Assembly (NCBI RefSeq): GCF_001456955.1
Contig: NZ_KQ758471.1
Span: forward strand, 276,704-340,703
Direction of reading: 5' to 3'
From: Microbacterium enclense
Lineage (GTDB): Bacteria > Actinomycetota > Actinomycetes > Actinomycetales > Microbacteriaceae
Length of the DNA stretch: 64,000 nt
The notes under the pieces are model-generated. The model was given only the letters and a program-made list of their open reading frames with translations, was not told the origin of the DNA and did not search any database. The translations under genes were made by a program, and so were the position numbers. The number at the start of each line of letters is the position of its first letter. The first letter of the stretch is position 1. Positions 53,272 through 62,002 of the stretch are shown piece by piece.

Positions 53272-54253
53272 CGACCTCGGCCGTCTGATGCGCCGACTCG
53301 ACACCGCCACGACGCCGATCGATGCGCCGATCCCCCTCGAGGCCGAACGTCGGCTCCGCGAGATCGTCGGGCGCCCGGCCGCGCCGCGGCGCCGCCGCAG
53401 CCTCGCCTGGACGTCGGCCGCCGCCGCCGTCGTGCTCGTGCTGACCATCGTCACCGGAGTCTTCTGGATGCCGGCACCCGCGGCATCCGCCCTCACGCCC
53501 AAGCCTTTGACCTATGCCGCCGTCAGCGACGACCCGTCGCGGGTGATCGCCGAAGCGCAGCGACTGCTGGCCGAATCGACGACCCCTCTCATGCCGGAGC
53601 GTCGATCGCTGTCGCTCGGGTGGTACTTCAGCGGCTCCCCCGACGACGCCGACGCCACGGTCTTCCGTCGCGAGTGGGTCGACGTGAAGTGGAACGAGAA
53701 CCTGTCGGGCTCGGTCGTCACGACCGCGGCGGAAGCCACCAACGCCGATGGCGACACGGTCCCCGCCGACGATCCGACACCGGGCACGGTCGTGGGCGAT
53801 CTGCAGTTCGTCCAGAACCAGTTCTCGCCGGTGGTGCGCACGCCCCCCGCGCCGACGGCCGACGCCATGCGCGCCATCGCGCTCGCCACGACCGGAGCGG
53901 GCGATCAGCTGACGGCCGGCGACGTGATGCTCGCGGTGCGCTCGCTGCAGAGCGAGTGGACGCTCACCGGAGCACAGCAGTCGGCCCTGCTCGACGTCGT
54001 GGCCACGGCGCCCGGGCTGCGCGTGCTGGGCGAGACGCACGACCGGCTCGGACGCCCGGTGATCGGACTCGGCGGCATCCCGTCAGCTCCGGTCAACAGC
54101 GACATCTCGTTGCTGCTGTCGACGGAGACCGGGCGCATCGTGGCCTACGAATCAGCCCTCGTCGAAGACAGCAGCACCCTGAACCTGCCCGCCGGATCGA
54201 TCACCGACTACATCCTGTGGGACGTTCGCGACAGAGAGGACGCCCCGCGATGA
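53261..54253 (+). CDS. CU044_5270-type membrane protein, probable anti-sigma factor
   Basis: 330 residues. A short cytosolic N-terminus (MTNDDLGRLMRRLDTATTPI), one membrane helix at ~47–70 and a large extracytoplasmic domain (RRSLSLGWYFSGSPDD, GRIVAYESALVEDS). It resembles the CU044_5270 family found beside ECF sigma genes. Overlap with the sigma gene supports an anti-sigma role. Confidence 0.8.
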   Translation: MTNDDLGRLMRRLDTATTPIDAPIPLEAERRLREIVGRPAAPRRRRSLAWTSAAAAVVLVLTIVTGVFWMPAPAASALTPKPLTYAAVSDDPSRVIAEAQRLLAESTTPLMPERRSLSLGWYFSGSPDDADATVFRREWVDVKWNENLSGSVVTTAAEATNADGDTVPADDPTPGTVVGDLQFVQNQFSPVVRTPPAPTADAMRAIALATTGAGDQLTAGDVMLAVRSLQSEWTLTGAQQSALLDVVATAPGLRVLGETHDRLGRPVIGLGGIPSAPVNSDISLLLSTETGRIVAYESALVEDSSTLNLPAGSITDYILWDVRDREDAPR

Positions 54254-54360
54254 CCGAGCCCGACGGCATCCACCCCGACATCGCCGACGCACTCGAGCGA
54301 GTTCGCCGTCCCTCGATGCCCGGCGTCGACCGCCCGAGGGAAGACGCGGAGCGGCGGTGA
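54250..54360 (+). CDS. 36-residue peptide at the end of the sigma operon
   Basis: MTEPDGIHPDIADALERVRR and 16 more residues. The start overlaps the anti-sigma stop by 4 nt (ATGA). Charged, no membrane segment, no family recognised. Coupled overlap is the only support. Confidence 0.4.
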   Translation: MTEPDGIHPDIADALERVRRPSMPGVDRPREDAERR

Positions 54361-54421
54361 CGTTGTCGTGCCTCGACGTCCGGCGCGACCTGCCGGCACC
54401 ATCGGCACGAGCGGAACGACC

Positions 54422-54622
54422 ATGACCTTTCGAGACCCCTACGACGACGGCGCGCAGCCGATCTGCCCCTCCTGCGGCGTGACGATGCATCCCCTGCTCG
54501 AGCAGGGCGGAGGAGCCGATGAGTGCCGGGAGTGCGGCTTCCAGCTGGAGTGGTCGTCCGCGGAAGCAGCCCGCGACGACGACGACGACCGTCCCCGGGA
54601 CCGCTGGGCGGAGGAGTCCTAG
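54422..54622 (+). CDS. Small zinc-ribbon protein
   Basis: 66 residues with two CxxC knuckles (ICPSCGVTMHP and DECRECGFQLEW) and an acidic Asp-rich tail. Probably zinc-binding; function unknown. Last gene of the ECF operon direction. Confidence 0.7.
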   Translation: MTFRDPYDDGAQPICPSCGVTMHPLLEQGGGADECRECGFQLEWSSAEAARDDDDDRPRDRWAEES

Positions 54623-54641
54623 GGCATTCCCGGATGCCGCC

Positions 54642-55322
54642 TCAGCGGGGCCGAGCCGCGGCGATGAGCATGTCGAGCCCGAGCTCGAACGCGCGAGTGG
54701 CGAGCGGGTCGTCGGGGTCCTCGTCGATGAGGGTCTCGAAGGCCGCGGAGAAGCGTGGGAACGACTCCTCCTGCCCCGTCGGGTCGAACACGACGGCGGG
54801 GCCCGACATGTCGAGGACGCTGCCGAGGATGAACGACTCGAACGCGGTCAGCAGCGGGAGCACGTCACGCGGCGTCCACCCGGCGTTCTCGGCCGCCGCC
54901 GCGAAGTCCTCGTACTGCGCGAGGAGCACGGGCGCCGAGGCGCGCTCGGTCATCAGCAGGGGCACCGCCCCCGCGTGGCGGGCGAACGCCTGACGATACG
55001 ACCGCGCCCACGCGCGGAGACCGTCCTCCCACCGCAGTCGTCGCAGCGGAGTCGCGTCGATGGGCGCCGAGACGAGGGCGCGGACGTCCTCGACCATCGC
55101 CGCCCGGTTCGGGACGTGGTTGTACAGCGATGCCGGGTTCACCCCGAGGCGCGCGGCGACACGGCGGATGCTCGCGCCGTCGGGACCGTGCCGGTCGACG
55201 AGCGCGAGGGCCGTCTCGGCGATGAGCTCGCGGCTGAGCAGCGGTGTGCGCGGTCTGGCGATGGCGGCCTCCCCGGGTCGGTGCGAGCCTACGGGCGCAG
55301 GCTCGGAAACCCACTGTCGCAC
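54642..55322 (-). CDS. TetR-family regulator with C-terminal TetR_C domain
   Basis: 226 residues. Helix-turn-helix ETALALVDRHGPDGASIRRVAARLGVNPASLYNHVPNR; ligand domain FARHAGAVPLLMTERASAPVLL. GTG 55322 sits at the edge of the operator, so translation may start leaderless or at a later codon. It is divergent from the amidase and likely represses amidase and agmatine deiminase. Confidence 0.82.
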   Translation of the reverse strand: MRQWVSEPAPVGSHRPGEAAIARPRTPLLSRELIAETALALVDRHGPDGASIRRVAARLGVNPASLYNHVPNRAAMVEDVRALVSAPIDATPLRRLRWEDGLRAWARSYRQAFARHAGAVPLLMTERASAPVLLAQYEDFAAAAENAGWTPRDVLPLLTAFESFILGSVLDMSGPAVVFDPTGQEESFPRFSAAFETLIDEDPDDPLATRAFELGLDMLIAAARPR

Positions 55323-55347
55323 ACCTAAAACAAACGGTGTATGTTTA
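55321..55347. promoter_or_regulatory. Operator between tetR and amidase
   Basis: ACACC-N10-GGTGT inverted repeat (55321–55340) within an AT-rich patch (TAAAACAAAC, ATGTTTA) that stands out in this genome. It overlaps both start regions, so repressor binding would block the divergent promoters. Confidence 0.6.
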
Positions 55348-55352
55348 CGGCC

Positions 55353-57377
55353 ATGAGTCCCGAGGCCTTCACCGTCGTCGAAGCCGACATCGCCGACCTG
55401 CGCGCCGCCCTCGACGCCGGAACCGTCACCAGCGTCGAGCTCGTCGCGCGCTACCTCAATCGCATCGCGGCCTACGACCGGGCCGGCATCCGCCTCAACG
55501 CCGTGCCGGTGCTCAGCCCGCGCGCCTTCGCGGAGGCCCGCGACGCCGACCGGCGCCGCGCCCGGGGAGAGCTGCTCGGCCCGCTCGACGGCATCCCCTT
55601 CACCGCCAAAGACAGCTACCGCGTGACCGGCATGACCGTCGCCTCGGGCTCGCCCGCCTTCGCCGATCTGGTCGCGGCCGACGACGCCTTCGCGGTTGAG
55701 CGGCTGCGCGCAGCGGGAGCGGTGTTCCTCGGCCTGACGAACATGCCCCCGATGGCGGCCGGCGGCATGCAACGCGGCGTCTACGGGCGCGCGGAATCGC
55801 CCTACAACGGCGATTACCTCGCGTCGGCGTTCGGCTCCGGCTCCTCCAACGGCTCGGGCACCGCCACGGCGGCCAGCTTCGCGGCCTTCGGGCTCGGCGA
55901 AGAGACGTGGTCGTCGGGTCGAGCCCCCGCCTCGCACAACGCGCTCGTGGCCTACACCCCTTCGCGCGGCGTCATCTCGGTGCGCGGCAACTGGCCGCTC
56001 GTGCCGACCATGGACGTGGTCGTGCCGCACACCCGCTCGATGAACGATCTACGGCTTGTGCTCGACGCCGTCGTCGCCGACGATCCGCTGACCGACGGCG
56101 ACCTGTGGCGCACGCAGCCGTGGATCGCTCTGCCGCGTCCCTCGGAGGTGCGCCCCGCCTCCTTCGCCGACCTCGAGCCGCTGCCGCTCGCCGGACGGTG
56201 CTTCGCCGTGCCCCGCATCTACGTCAACGGCGACCCCGGCACCTCCTCGCCCATCGTCACGCGCGACAGCGTCATGCGCCTCTGGAGCGAGCTGCGGGCC
56301 GACCTCGAGGCCGCGGGCGCCGAGGTCGTCGAGACCGACTTCCCCGTCGTCGACCGGTACGAGAAGCTGCACCCCGGCGACGAGGATTTCGTCGACCGCG
56401 GCTTCGTCACGCGCGCGTTCCTCGACGACGAGGTCGGCGATCTGGCGGTGTGGGCCATGGACACCTTCCTGCGCCGCACCGGCGACCCCGAGCTGAACCG
56501 CCTCGCCGACGTCGATGCCGACCGCATCTTCCCCCACCCGCCGGGTTCCCTGCCCGACCGCTACGGCATCTGGCACTACGACATCTCGTACGACATCGGC
56601 GACTACGTGACGCGCGCGCAGGAGTGGGACCCCGACTGGCGCGAGGTGGCGAGCCTGGAGCAGGGGCTGCGCGGCCTCGAGCACACGCGCCGCGTCGACT
56701 TCGAGGAATGGATGGATGCCGGCGGCTTCGACGCCGTCATCTTCCCGACGCAGTCCGACGTGGGCCCCGCCGACGCCGACGTGAACCCCTCCTCCGCCGA
56801 GATCGCGTGGCGCAACGGCGTGTGGGTGTCCAACGGCAATCTCGTCCCGCGCCACCTCGGCATCCCGACCGTGACGGTCCCGATGGGGACGATGGACGAC
56901 ACGGGGATGCCGGTGGGTCTGACCATCGCCGGGCCCGCGTACAGCGACACCCGACTCGTGCAGCTGGGCTCGGCCGTGGCCGCCCTGGGCGACCGCCGGA
57001 CCGTGCCGCCGCGCACGCCGGCGCTGCCGGACGAGACCCTCTTCGACACCGCGCGACCGGTCGGCGCGGGAGAGCTCCGCGTCGTGGTGGACGATGTCGT
57101 GACCGAGCACGACGGCGACGAGACCGTCGTGCGCTTCACCGCCACGGTCTCGGGAGGAGTGGCGCAGGACCACACCGCCTATGTCGACGGCGTCCGCGTC
57201 GAGACGCACCTGGACGGTGGGCGCCTCAGCGGCAGCGGACGCGTCGCGACGGCGGAGCACGCGACCCCCGTGAGCGCATGGATCGCTCCCCACGGACCCC
57301 TCGTCGTCGTGGTCGTGCGCGACGCGGGCGGCGTGGTCGCCGGCGACCTCGCCACAACGGCCGCCTCCCCCCTTTGA
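55353..57377 (+). CDS. Amidase-signature family hydrolase
   Basis: 674 residues, longer than the usual ~470 because of a C-terminal extension (about residues 580–674) of beta-rich character. AS core: Lys in PFTAKDSYRVTG, cis-Ser in FGSGSSNGSGTATA, nucleophile in GEETWSSGRAPAS. The usual GGS before the nucleophile is WSS. Start 55353; 55341 also in frame. The next gene, 26 nt on, is agmatine deiminase, so N-carbamoylputrescine is one possible substrate. Confidence 0.85.
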   Translation: MSPEAFTVVEADIADLRAALDAGTVTSVELVARYLNRIAAYDRAGIRLNAVPVLSPRAFAEARDADRRRARGELLGPLDGIPFTAKDSYRVTGMTVASGSPAFADLVAADDAFAVERLRAAGAVFLGLTNMPPMAAGGMQRGVYGRAESPYNGDYLASAFGSGSSNGSGTATAASFAAFGLGEETWSSGRAPASHNALVAYTPSRGVISVRGNWPLVPTMDVVVPHTRSMNDLRLVLDAVVADDPLTDGDLWRTQPWIALPRPSEVRPASFADLEPLPLAGRCFAVPRIYVNGDPGTSSPIVTRDSVMRLWSELRADLEAAGAEVVETDFPVVDRYEKLHPGDEDFVDRGFVTRAFLDDEVGDLAVWAMDTFLRRTGDPELNRLADVDADRIFPHPPGSLPDRYGIWHYDISYDIGDYVTRAQEWDPDWREVASLEQGLRGLEHTRRVDFEEWMDAGGFDAVIFPTQSDVGPADADVNPSSAEIAWRNGVWVSNGNLVPRHLGIPTVTVPMGTMDDTGMPVGLTIAGPAYSDTRLVQLGSAVAALGDRRTVPPRTPALPDETLFDTARPVGAGELRVVVDDVVTEHDGDETVVRFTATVSGGVAQDHTAYVDGVRVETHLDGGRLSGSGRVATAEHATPVSAWIAPHGPLVVVVVRDAGGVVAGDLATTAASPL

Positions 57378-57403
57378 CGCCCCACTCGCAGAAAGAGCAC
57401 ACC

Positions 57404-58432
57404 ATGTGGCGCATGCCCGCAGAAACCGCCCCGCACGAGCGCACCTGGATGGCGTTCCCGCGCGAAGGTCTCACCCTCGGCGAGGGCGCGGAGTTCCGCG
57501 AACAGGGCTATCAGGCCTGGACCGACGTCGCACACGCGGTGCGGGAGTTCGAGCCGGTGACCATGGTGGTCGACCCGACCGAGATCGCGCGGGCTCGGCG
57601 CATGCTCTCCTCCGACGTCGAGGTCGTCGAGGCCCCGCTCGACGAGTTCTGGATGCGCGACATCGGCCCCACCTTCGTCGTCGATCCCGACCGCCCGGGG
57701 ATCCTCGGGGCCGTCGACTGGATCTTCAACGGCTGGGGCGCCCCGGACTGGGCGGAGTGGCAGGTCTCAGCCGGTATCGCCCGCGTCGTCGCGGAGCATC
57801 TCGGCGCCGAACGCATCGACTCGCTCCTCGTGGCCGAGGGCGGGGGCCTGCACGTCGACGGCACCGGCACGGTGCTGCTCACCGAGACCGTGCAGCTCGA
57901 CCCGCGCCGCAACCCGTTCGCCGACCGCGCCCGCGTCGAGGCCGAGATGGCCCGCACGATCGGGGCGACGGATGCCGTCTGGCTCTCGCGCGGCCTGACC
58001 CGCGACTACGACGACCTCGGCACGAACGGGCACGTCGACATCGTCGCCACCTTCGCCTCGCCCGAGCACGTGCTCATCCACGAGCAGACGGATGCCGCTC
58101 ATCCCGACTTCGAGGTCTCGCGCCTCGTGCGCCGGGAGCTGGAGACCGCGTTCGCCGAGCGGGGTCGCCGCATCACCATCACCGGCATCCCGGCTCCGAG
58201 CGCTCTTCGCGACGACGAGGGGTGGCTCGACTGGAGCTACATCAACCACCTCGTCACGAACGACGGCGTCGTGCTCTGCGGGTTCGGCGACGATACGGCC
58301 GACGCGCGCGCTCGCGAGATCGTCGCCGACGCCTACCCCGGTCGGCGCGTGGTCATCGTCGATGCGCGGCCCATCTTCGACCGCGGTGGCGGCATCCACT
58401 GCATCACCCAGCAGCAGCCGACGCTCGGCTGA
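57404..58432 (+). CDS. aguA: Agmatine deiminase
   Basis: 342 residues of the peptidyl-arginine-deiminase-like fold. LDEFWMRDIGPTFV, EGGGLHVDGTG, NGHVDIVATF and the catalytic Cys in DRGGGIHCITQQQP. It converts agmatine to N-carbamoylputrescine and ammonia. In an operon with the amidase under a TetR regulator. A nitrilase-type carbamoylputrescine amidase (AguB) is not seen. Confidence 0.92.
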   Translation: MWRMPAETAPHERTWMAFPREGLTLGEGAEFREQGYQAWTDVAHAVREFEPVTMVVDPTEIARARRMLSSDVEVVEAPLDEFWMRDIGPTFVVDPDRPGILGAVDWIFNGWGAPDWAEWQVSAGIARVVAEHLGAERIDSLLVAEGGGLHVDGTGTVLLTETVQLDPRRNPFADRARVEAEMARTIGATDAVWLSRGLTRDYDDLGTNGHVDIVATFASPEHVLIHEQTDAAHPDFEVSRLVRRELETAFAERGRRITITGIPAPSALRDDEGWLDWSYINHLVTNDGVVLCGFGDDTADARAREIVADAYPGRRVVIVDARPIFDRGGGIHCITQQQPTLG

Positions 58433-58519
58433 GCAGCGGCGAGGCACTCTCGCCTTCCCCCGGCCCGCCCGCGCGCAATCCGTCAGAGGCCCCGCGACGA
58501 AGACACCTCGGGAGCGAGA

Positions 58520-58554
58520 GCGTCCTCCCCGGGCGTTGGGGGCGGGGAGGACGC
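58520..58554. terminator. Terminator after agmatine deiminase
   Basis: Stem GCGTCCTCCCC / GGGGAGGACGC, loop 13 nt, between aguA and the small gene at 58578. Confidence 0.75.
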
Positions 58555-58577
58555 CTCCCCGGATGTGAGGAGGGGTC

Positions 58578-58724
58578 GTGACCGCGATCTTCGGGCGCCT
58601 GTCGCAGCGGGCACTCATCAACTGCGAGACCTGCGGGCGGAGCGTGCGCGTGTGGGACTCGGTGTGGCGGGGCTCACGGGCGTACTGCTGTGCCAGCCAC
58701 GAGCACGCCGACTGGGACATCTGA
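58578..58724 (+). CDS. 48-residue Cys-rich (zinc-ribbon-like) protein
   Basis: Starts at GTG 58578 with a strong GAGGAGG 6 nt upstream. INCETCGRSVRVWDS and a later YCCASHEHADW provide CxxC and CC…H ligands. It is too short for most gene finders. Function unknown; the ribosome binding site and Cys spacing support a real gene. Confidence 0.6.
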   Translation: MTAIFGRLSQRALINCETCGRSVRVWDSVWRGSRAYCCASHEHADWDI

Positions 58725-58826
58725 TCTCGTCGGACGGCGTCTCCCGCGGCGCCGTAGCCCCGGCGTCGGGTACGGAGGGGAAGCGATCGATCATGCGGGA
58801 CGATGCCCGGGTGAGATGATTCGTGG

Positions 58827-59201
58827 ATGGAGAAGCTGGAAGACTCGCCGCCGCGCCGCTCTCGCGAGCAGCTCGAAGCCTGGGTCGCGGAGTTCGAGCA
58901 AGAACAGCACTGCATCGCCGGATCGATCTCCGTCGCACCGCAGGAGGATGCGGCGACGGAAGACACCGGCCTCGTGCTGCTGCGCCTGCGCACGACGTCG
59001 GCATCCGTGATCATCAAGCCGCGAGGCTATGACGACCCCTACTGGGAATTGATCCTCACCGAGCAGTCCGAAGATTTGACGATGTCGGTCCACGACATCG
59101 CCAGTCTCGCCGCCGAATACAGCGTCGCCAGCAACCTCTGCGCCTTCCTGCAGTGGAAGTCGCTGGACTGGGACCGCCAGAGCGGTCAGCGCGCCGGCTG
59201 A
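58827..59201 (+). CDS. Conserved hypothetical protein
   Basis: 124 residues. Hydrophilic N-terminal helix (SREQLEAWVAEFEQEQHCI), then VLLRLRTTSASVIIKPRGYDDPYWELILTE and a helical C-terminus. Soluble; no family recognised. Codon use is normal for the genome. Confidence 0.75.
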   Translation: MEKLEDSPPRRSREQLEAWVAEFEQEQHCIAGSISVAPQEDAATEDTGLVLLRLRTTSASVIIKPRGYDDPYWELILTEQSEDLTMSVHDIASLAAEYSVASNLCAFLQWKSLDWDRQSGQRAG

Positions 59202-59267
59202 AACTCCGCGTGAGAAGCGGCTCCTCCCGCGCTGACGTGAGTCGAGTTGGGCGGCGCCGCAGACGAC

Positions 59268-59295
59268 GAAAGCCCCGGCGCGAGCCGGGGCTTTC
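59268..59295. terminator. Bidirectional terminator before tRNA-Met
   Basis: GAAAGCCCCGGC-GCGA-GCCGGGGCTTTC: 12-bp perfect stem with a tetraloop. Serves the gene ending at 59201 and the minus-strand tRNA genes. Confidence 0.88.
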
Positions 59296-59306
59296 ATAAA
59301 CTTCCG

Positions 59307-59380
59307 TAGCGGGAGCGGGGCTTGAACCCGCGACCTCACGATTATGAGTCGTGCGCTCTCACCAACTGAGCTACCCCGCC
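59307..59380 (-). tRNA. tRNA-Met (CAT anticodon, elongator type)
   Basis: 74 nt. Acceptor GGCGGGG, D-arm GCTCAGTTGGTGAGAGC, anticodon loop CTCATAA, T-loop TTCAAGC. The G1·U72 pair argues against initiator tRNA. An Ile2 (lysidine) identity cannot be formally excluded. Confidence 0.93.
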
Positions 59381-59415
59381 GCGACGGCATCCATCCTCCG
59401 AAAGAAGATGCCTTG

Positions 59416-59487
59416 AGCCCCGAGTCAGGATTGAACTGACGACCCCTTCCTTACCATGGAAGTGCTCTGCCACTGAGCTATCGGGGC
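59416..59487 (-). tRNA. tRNA-Thr (GGT anticodon)
   Basis: 72 nt. Acceptor GCCCCGA pairs with TCGGGGC; anticodon stem CTTCC/GGAAG around ATGGTAA; T-loop TTCAATC. It lies upstream of tRNA-Met on the same strand, 35 nt apart, probably co-transcribed. Confidence 0.96.
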
Positions 59488-59552
59488 GTTCCCGGATCTC
59501 TCCGGGCAACTTGAAGAGGATATCAGACTGCGACACCCTCTCACCAATCGAG

Positions 59553-60995
59553 TCAGCCGCCGGTGTGCTGACGCAGCCACGCGATCGGGTCGATCGGCGT
59601 GGTGCCGTTCTGCAGGATCTCGACGTGCGTGTGCGCGCCGAACGAGCGGCCCGTGTTGCCGGTGCGGCCGAGGAACTGACCGACCGACACGTGCTGCCCC
59701 TGCGTGACCTGCAGCGAGCCGTACTGCATGTGCCCGTAGCGGCTCGAGACGAGCTGACCGTCGATCTGGTGATCGATCAGCACGGTCACGCCGAAGGCGC
59801 CGCCCTGCTCGGTCGCGATGCGCACGGTGCCGTCGGCGATCGCCTGCACGGGCGCGCCCTCGCCGGGAACGAAGTCGGCGCCCTCGTGCATCCCGCCGTC
59901 GCGCATACCGAAGCCGTAGGTGATCGGGACTCCGACCGCGAAGGGCCACTGGATGGGCGCCGTCGGGTCGTTGACGTAGAAGTTCGACGGGTTCGAGATG
60001 CCGGAATCGGCGGCCATCTTCGCGTAGGTGGTGGCGCTGTAGCCGTCGGAACGGTCGACGACCGCCGACTGCGCGGCCGCCGGGGCCACGTACGCCTGGA
60101 TGGCACCCTCGGATGCCGAGACATCGCCGCCCACCGCCAGACGGGTCGTGGCGGTCTCGGCCGACGCGACACTGTCGGTGCCGCTGGCCGAGGCGAGAGC
60201 GCTCACCGGCATGGTCATGCCGACCGTCAACAGGCCCACGACGCCCATGACGCCGACCGAAAACGACGTCGCGGCCACCCGGCGGACGTTGCGGCGCGAG
60301 CGCGTCGTCGCCGCGGCCGGGAGGCCCTCGGCGACGGGCTGGGCGGGAGCGACGACGGAGGGCGTCTGCACGGCGGTCTCGCCGGTGAACGCGAAGAGGC
60401 GTGCGGCGGAGGTGAACTCGTCGTCCACGGCGTCCGCGTCCGTCTCGGTGCCGACGGCGCCCTTCGCGGACGTGGACCGCTCGATCGACGCCGGAGCCTC
60501 GACGGCGCGGGTCTCGGGTGCCTGAGCACTGTCGAGGATGACCGACTCCTGCGGACGCCGACGCGAGCGTCGCGACGACGACGGCAGGGTGATGGGCGAC
60601 GTCGGCAGCGTGACGGGCGTCGTGGCGACGTCGCTGTCGGCGCTCTGCAGGATCACGGCGACGTCGTCTACCGAGCGCTCATCGACGACCGCGACCTCGA
60701 GGGCGTCGCCCGGGGTGGGCGTGGCATCCGTTTCGGGGAGCGTGGGCTCGATGGTCGCGGCCATGACCGTCTCGAGGACCGCTACGGCGACGTTCTCGAT
60801 GAGCTCGGGCTGCGCGGCGTTCGCGGCGTCGACCGGAGCCGGGTCGAGGGCCTTCGCCGGGGCCGTCTCGCTCGCGCCCAGGCGGCGCATCTCGGCTCGG
60901 GTCAGCCGTTCAGCGGGTTCGGGGGCAGGGGCGGCGAGGGGGCGACGCGACCGCCGGGTCAGGGCGGGCTCAGTCGAGGGGGTGTCAGACGGCAA
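59553..60995 (-). CDS. Membrane-anchored M23 (LytM-type) peptidase
   Basis: 480 residues. A long disordered N-terminus (~245, Ala/Pro/Ser) precedes a membrane anchor at ~248–270 (FSVGVMGVVGLLTVGMTMPV), a linker, and the C-terminal M23 domain with HEGADFVPGEG, SRYGHMQ and GAHTHVEI (zinc H…D and HxH). All zinc ligands are present, so active peptidoglycan cleavage is plausible. Confidence 0.9.
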   Translation of the reverse strand: MPSDTPSTEPALTRRSRRPLAAPAPEPAERLTRAEMRRLGASETAPAKALDPAPVDAANAAQPELIENVAVAVLETVMAATIEPTLPETDATPTPGDALEVAVVDERSVDDVAVILQSADSDVATTPVTLPTSPITLPSSSRRSRRRPQESVILDSAQAPETRAVEAPASIERSTSAKGAVGTETDADAVDDEFTSAARLFAFTGETAVQTPSVVAPAQPVAEGLPAAATTRSRRNVRRVAATSFSVGVMGVVGLLTVGMTMPVSALASASGTDSVASAETATTRLAVGGDVSASEGAIQAYVAPAAAQSAVVDRSDGYSATTYAKMAADSGISNPSNFYVNDPTAPIQWPFAVGVPITYGFGMRDGGMHEGADFVPGEGAPVQAIADGTVRIATEQGGAFGVTVLIDHQIDGQLVSSRYGHMQYGSLQVTQGQHVSVGQFLGRTGNTGRSFGAHTHVEILQNGTTPIDPIAWLRQHTGG

Positions 60996-61142
60996 CGCGC
61001 GGGGGCTCTCGTGTCGTGTCGCACGACGGCGACGGCTTCGGGCTTTGGGGCTTGGCCACTTCCGAGGTTCGGGTCACGGAAGATAACGAACTGGTAAACA
61101 CCCTAACCCCCGTCCGCTGAGAAAGCGATGAGCAGGGTCGAT

Positions 61143-61940
61143 TCACCGGTCGTAGTCGAGCAGCGGCTCCAGGCGCGAGAAGAAGTCCGGACCGGCGGCG
61201 ATCACCATGCCGTTGCCCGGGCGGCCACCCGGCGCGCCACCGAGCCGGCCGCCGGCCTCCTCCACCAGCAGCGCCCCCGCCGCGTGATCCCACGGGTGCG
61301 TGCCGCGCTCGTAGTACGCGTCGATGCGCCCCGCTGCCACGGATGCCAGGTCGAGCGACGCTGCTCCGATGCGCCGCACGTCGCGGGCGATGGGCATGAC
61401 GCGCGCCAACTGCGCGAGCGCGGGCGCGTGGGTCTCGGGGTCGTACCCGAAACCCGTGGCGACCAGGCCACCGGCTTCTCCCACCTCGCTGACCGAAAGG
61501 CGCTCGTCGCCCAGCCAGGCCCCACCACCGCGAACGCCGCGGAACATCTCGCCCGTCACGGGGTTGAAGACGACTCCGGCGAGCGCCGTCCACGCCGACG
61601 TCTCGGCCGGGCCCTCGACGGCCGCGATGCTGATCGCCCACGCCGGGATGCCGTACGCGTAGTTGACGGTCCCGTCGATCGGGTCGACGACCCACGTGAT
61701 GCCGCTCGTGCCCTCCTCGGCGCCGGACTCCTCACCGAAGAACCCGTCGCCCGGGCGGGCTTCGGCCAGCTTGGCACGGATGAACGCCTCGACCTCGCGG
61801 TCGGCGGCGGTGACGATGTCGGCCGCGGCGGACTTCGTGGCGGCGACCGTCACCCCCTCGCGACGGCGACGGTGGGCCAGTTCACCGGCCTCTCGGGCGA
61901 TTCGCGTGGCGAGGTCGAGCAGGTCCGCGGGAGAGGTCAT
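61143..61940 (-). CDS. suhB: Inositol monophosphatase family protein
   Basis: 265 residues. Metal site GEESG, WVVDPIDGTVNYAYG and C-terminal HPWDHAAGALLVEEAGG: all IMPase motifs intact. Dephosphorylates inositol-1-phosphate or related sugars. Start 61940 (MTSPADLL); 61949 is in frame. Divergent from the oxidoreductase at 62003. Confidence 0.9.
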   Translation of the reverse strand: MTSPADLLDLATRIAREAGELAHRRRREGVTVAATKSAAADIVTAADREVEAFIRAKLAEARPGDGFFGEESGAEEGTSGITWVVDPIDGTVNYAYGIPAWAISIAAVEGPAETSAWTALAGVVFNPVTGEMFRGVRGGGAWLGDERLSVSEVGEAGGLVATGFGYDPETHAPALAQLARVMPIARDVRRIGAASLDLASVAAGRIDAYYERGTHPWDHAAGALLVEEAGGRLGGAPGGRPGNGMVIAAGPDFFSRLEPLLDYDR

Positions 61941-62002
61941 GGCATCCACGCTACTGCGCCACCCCCCGCGGAGATTCCGCGCCCGTCATTACCGTGGAGA
62001 AC

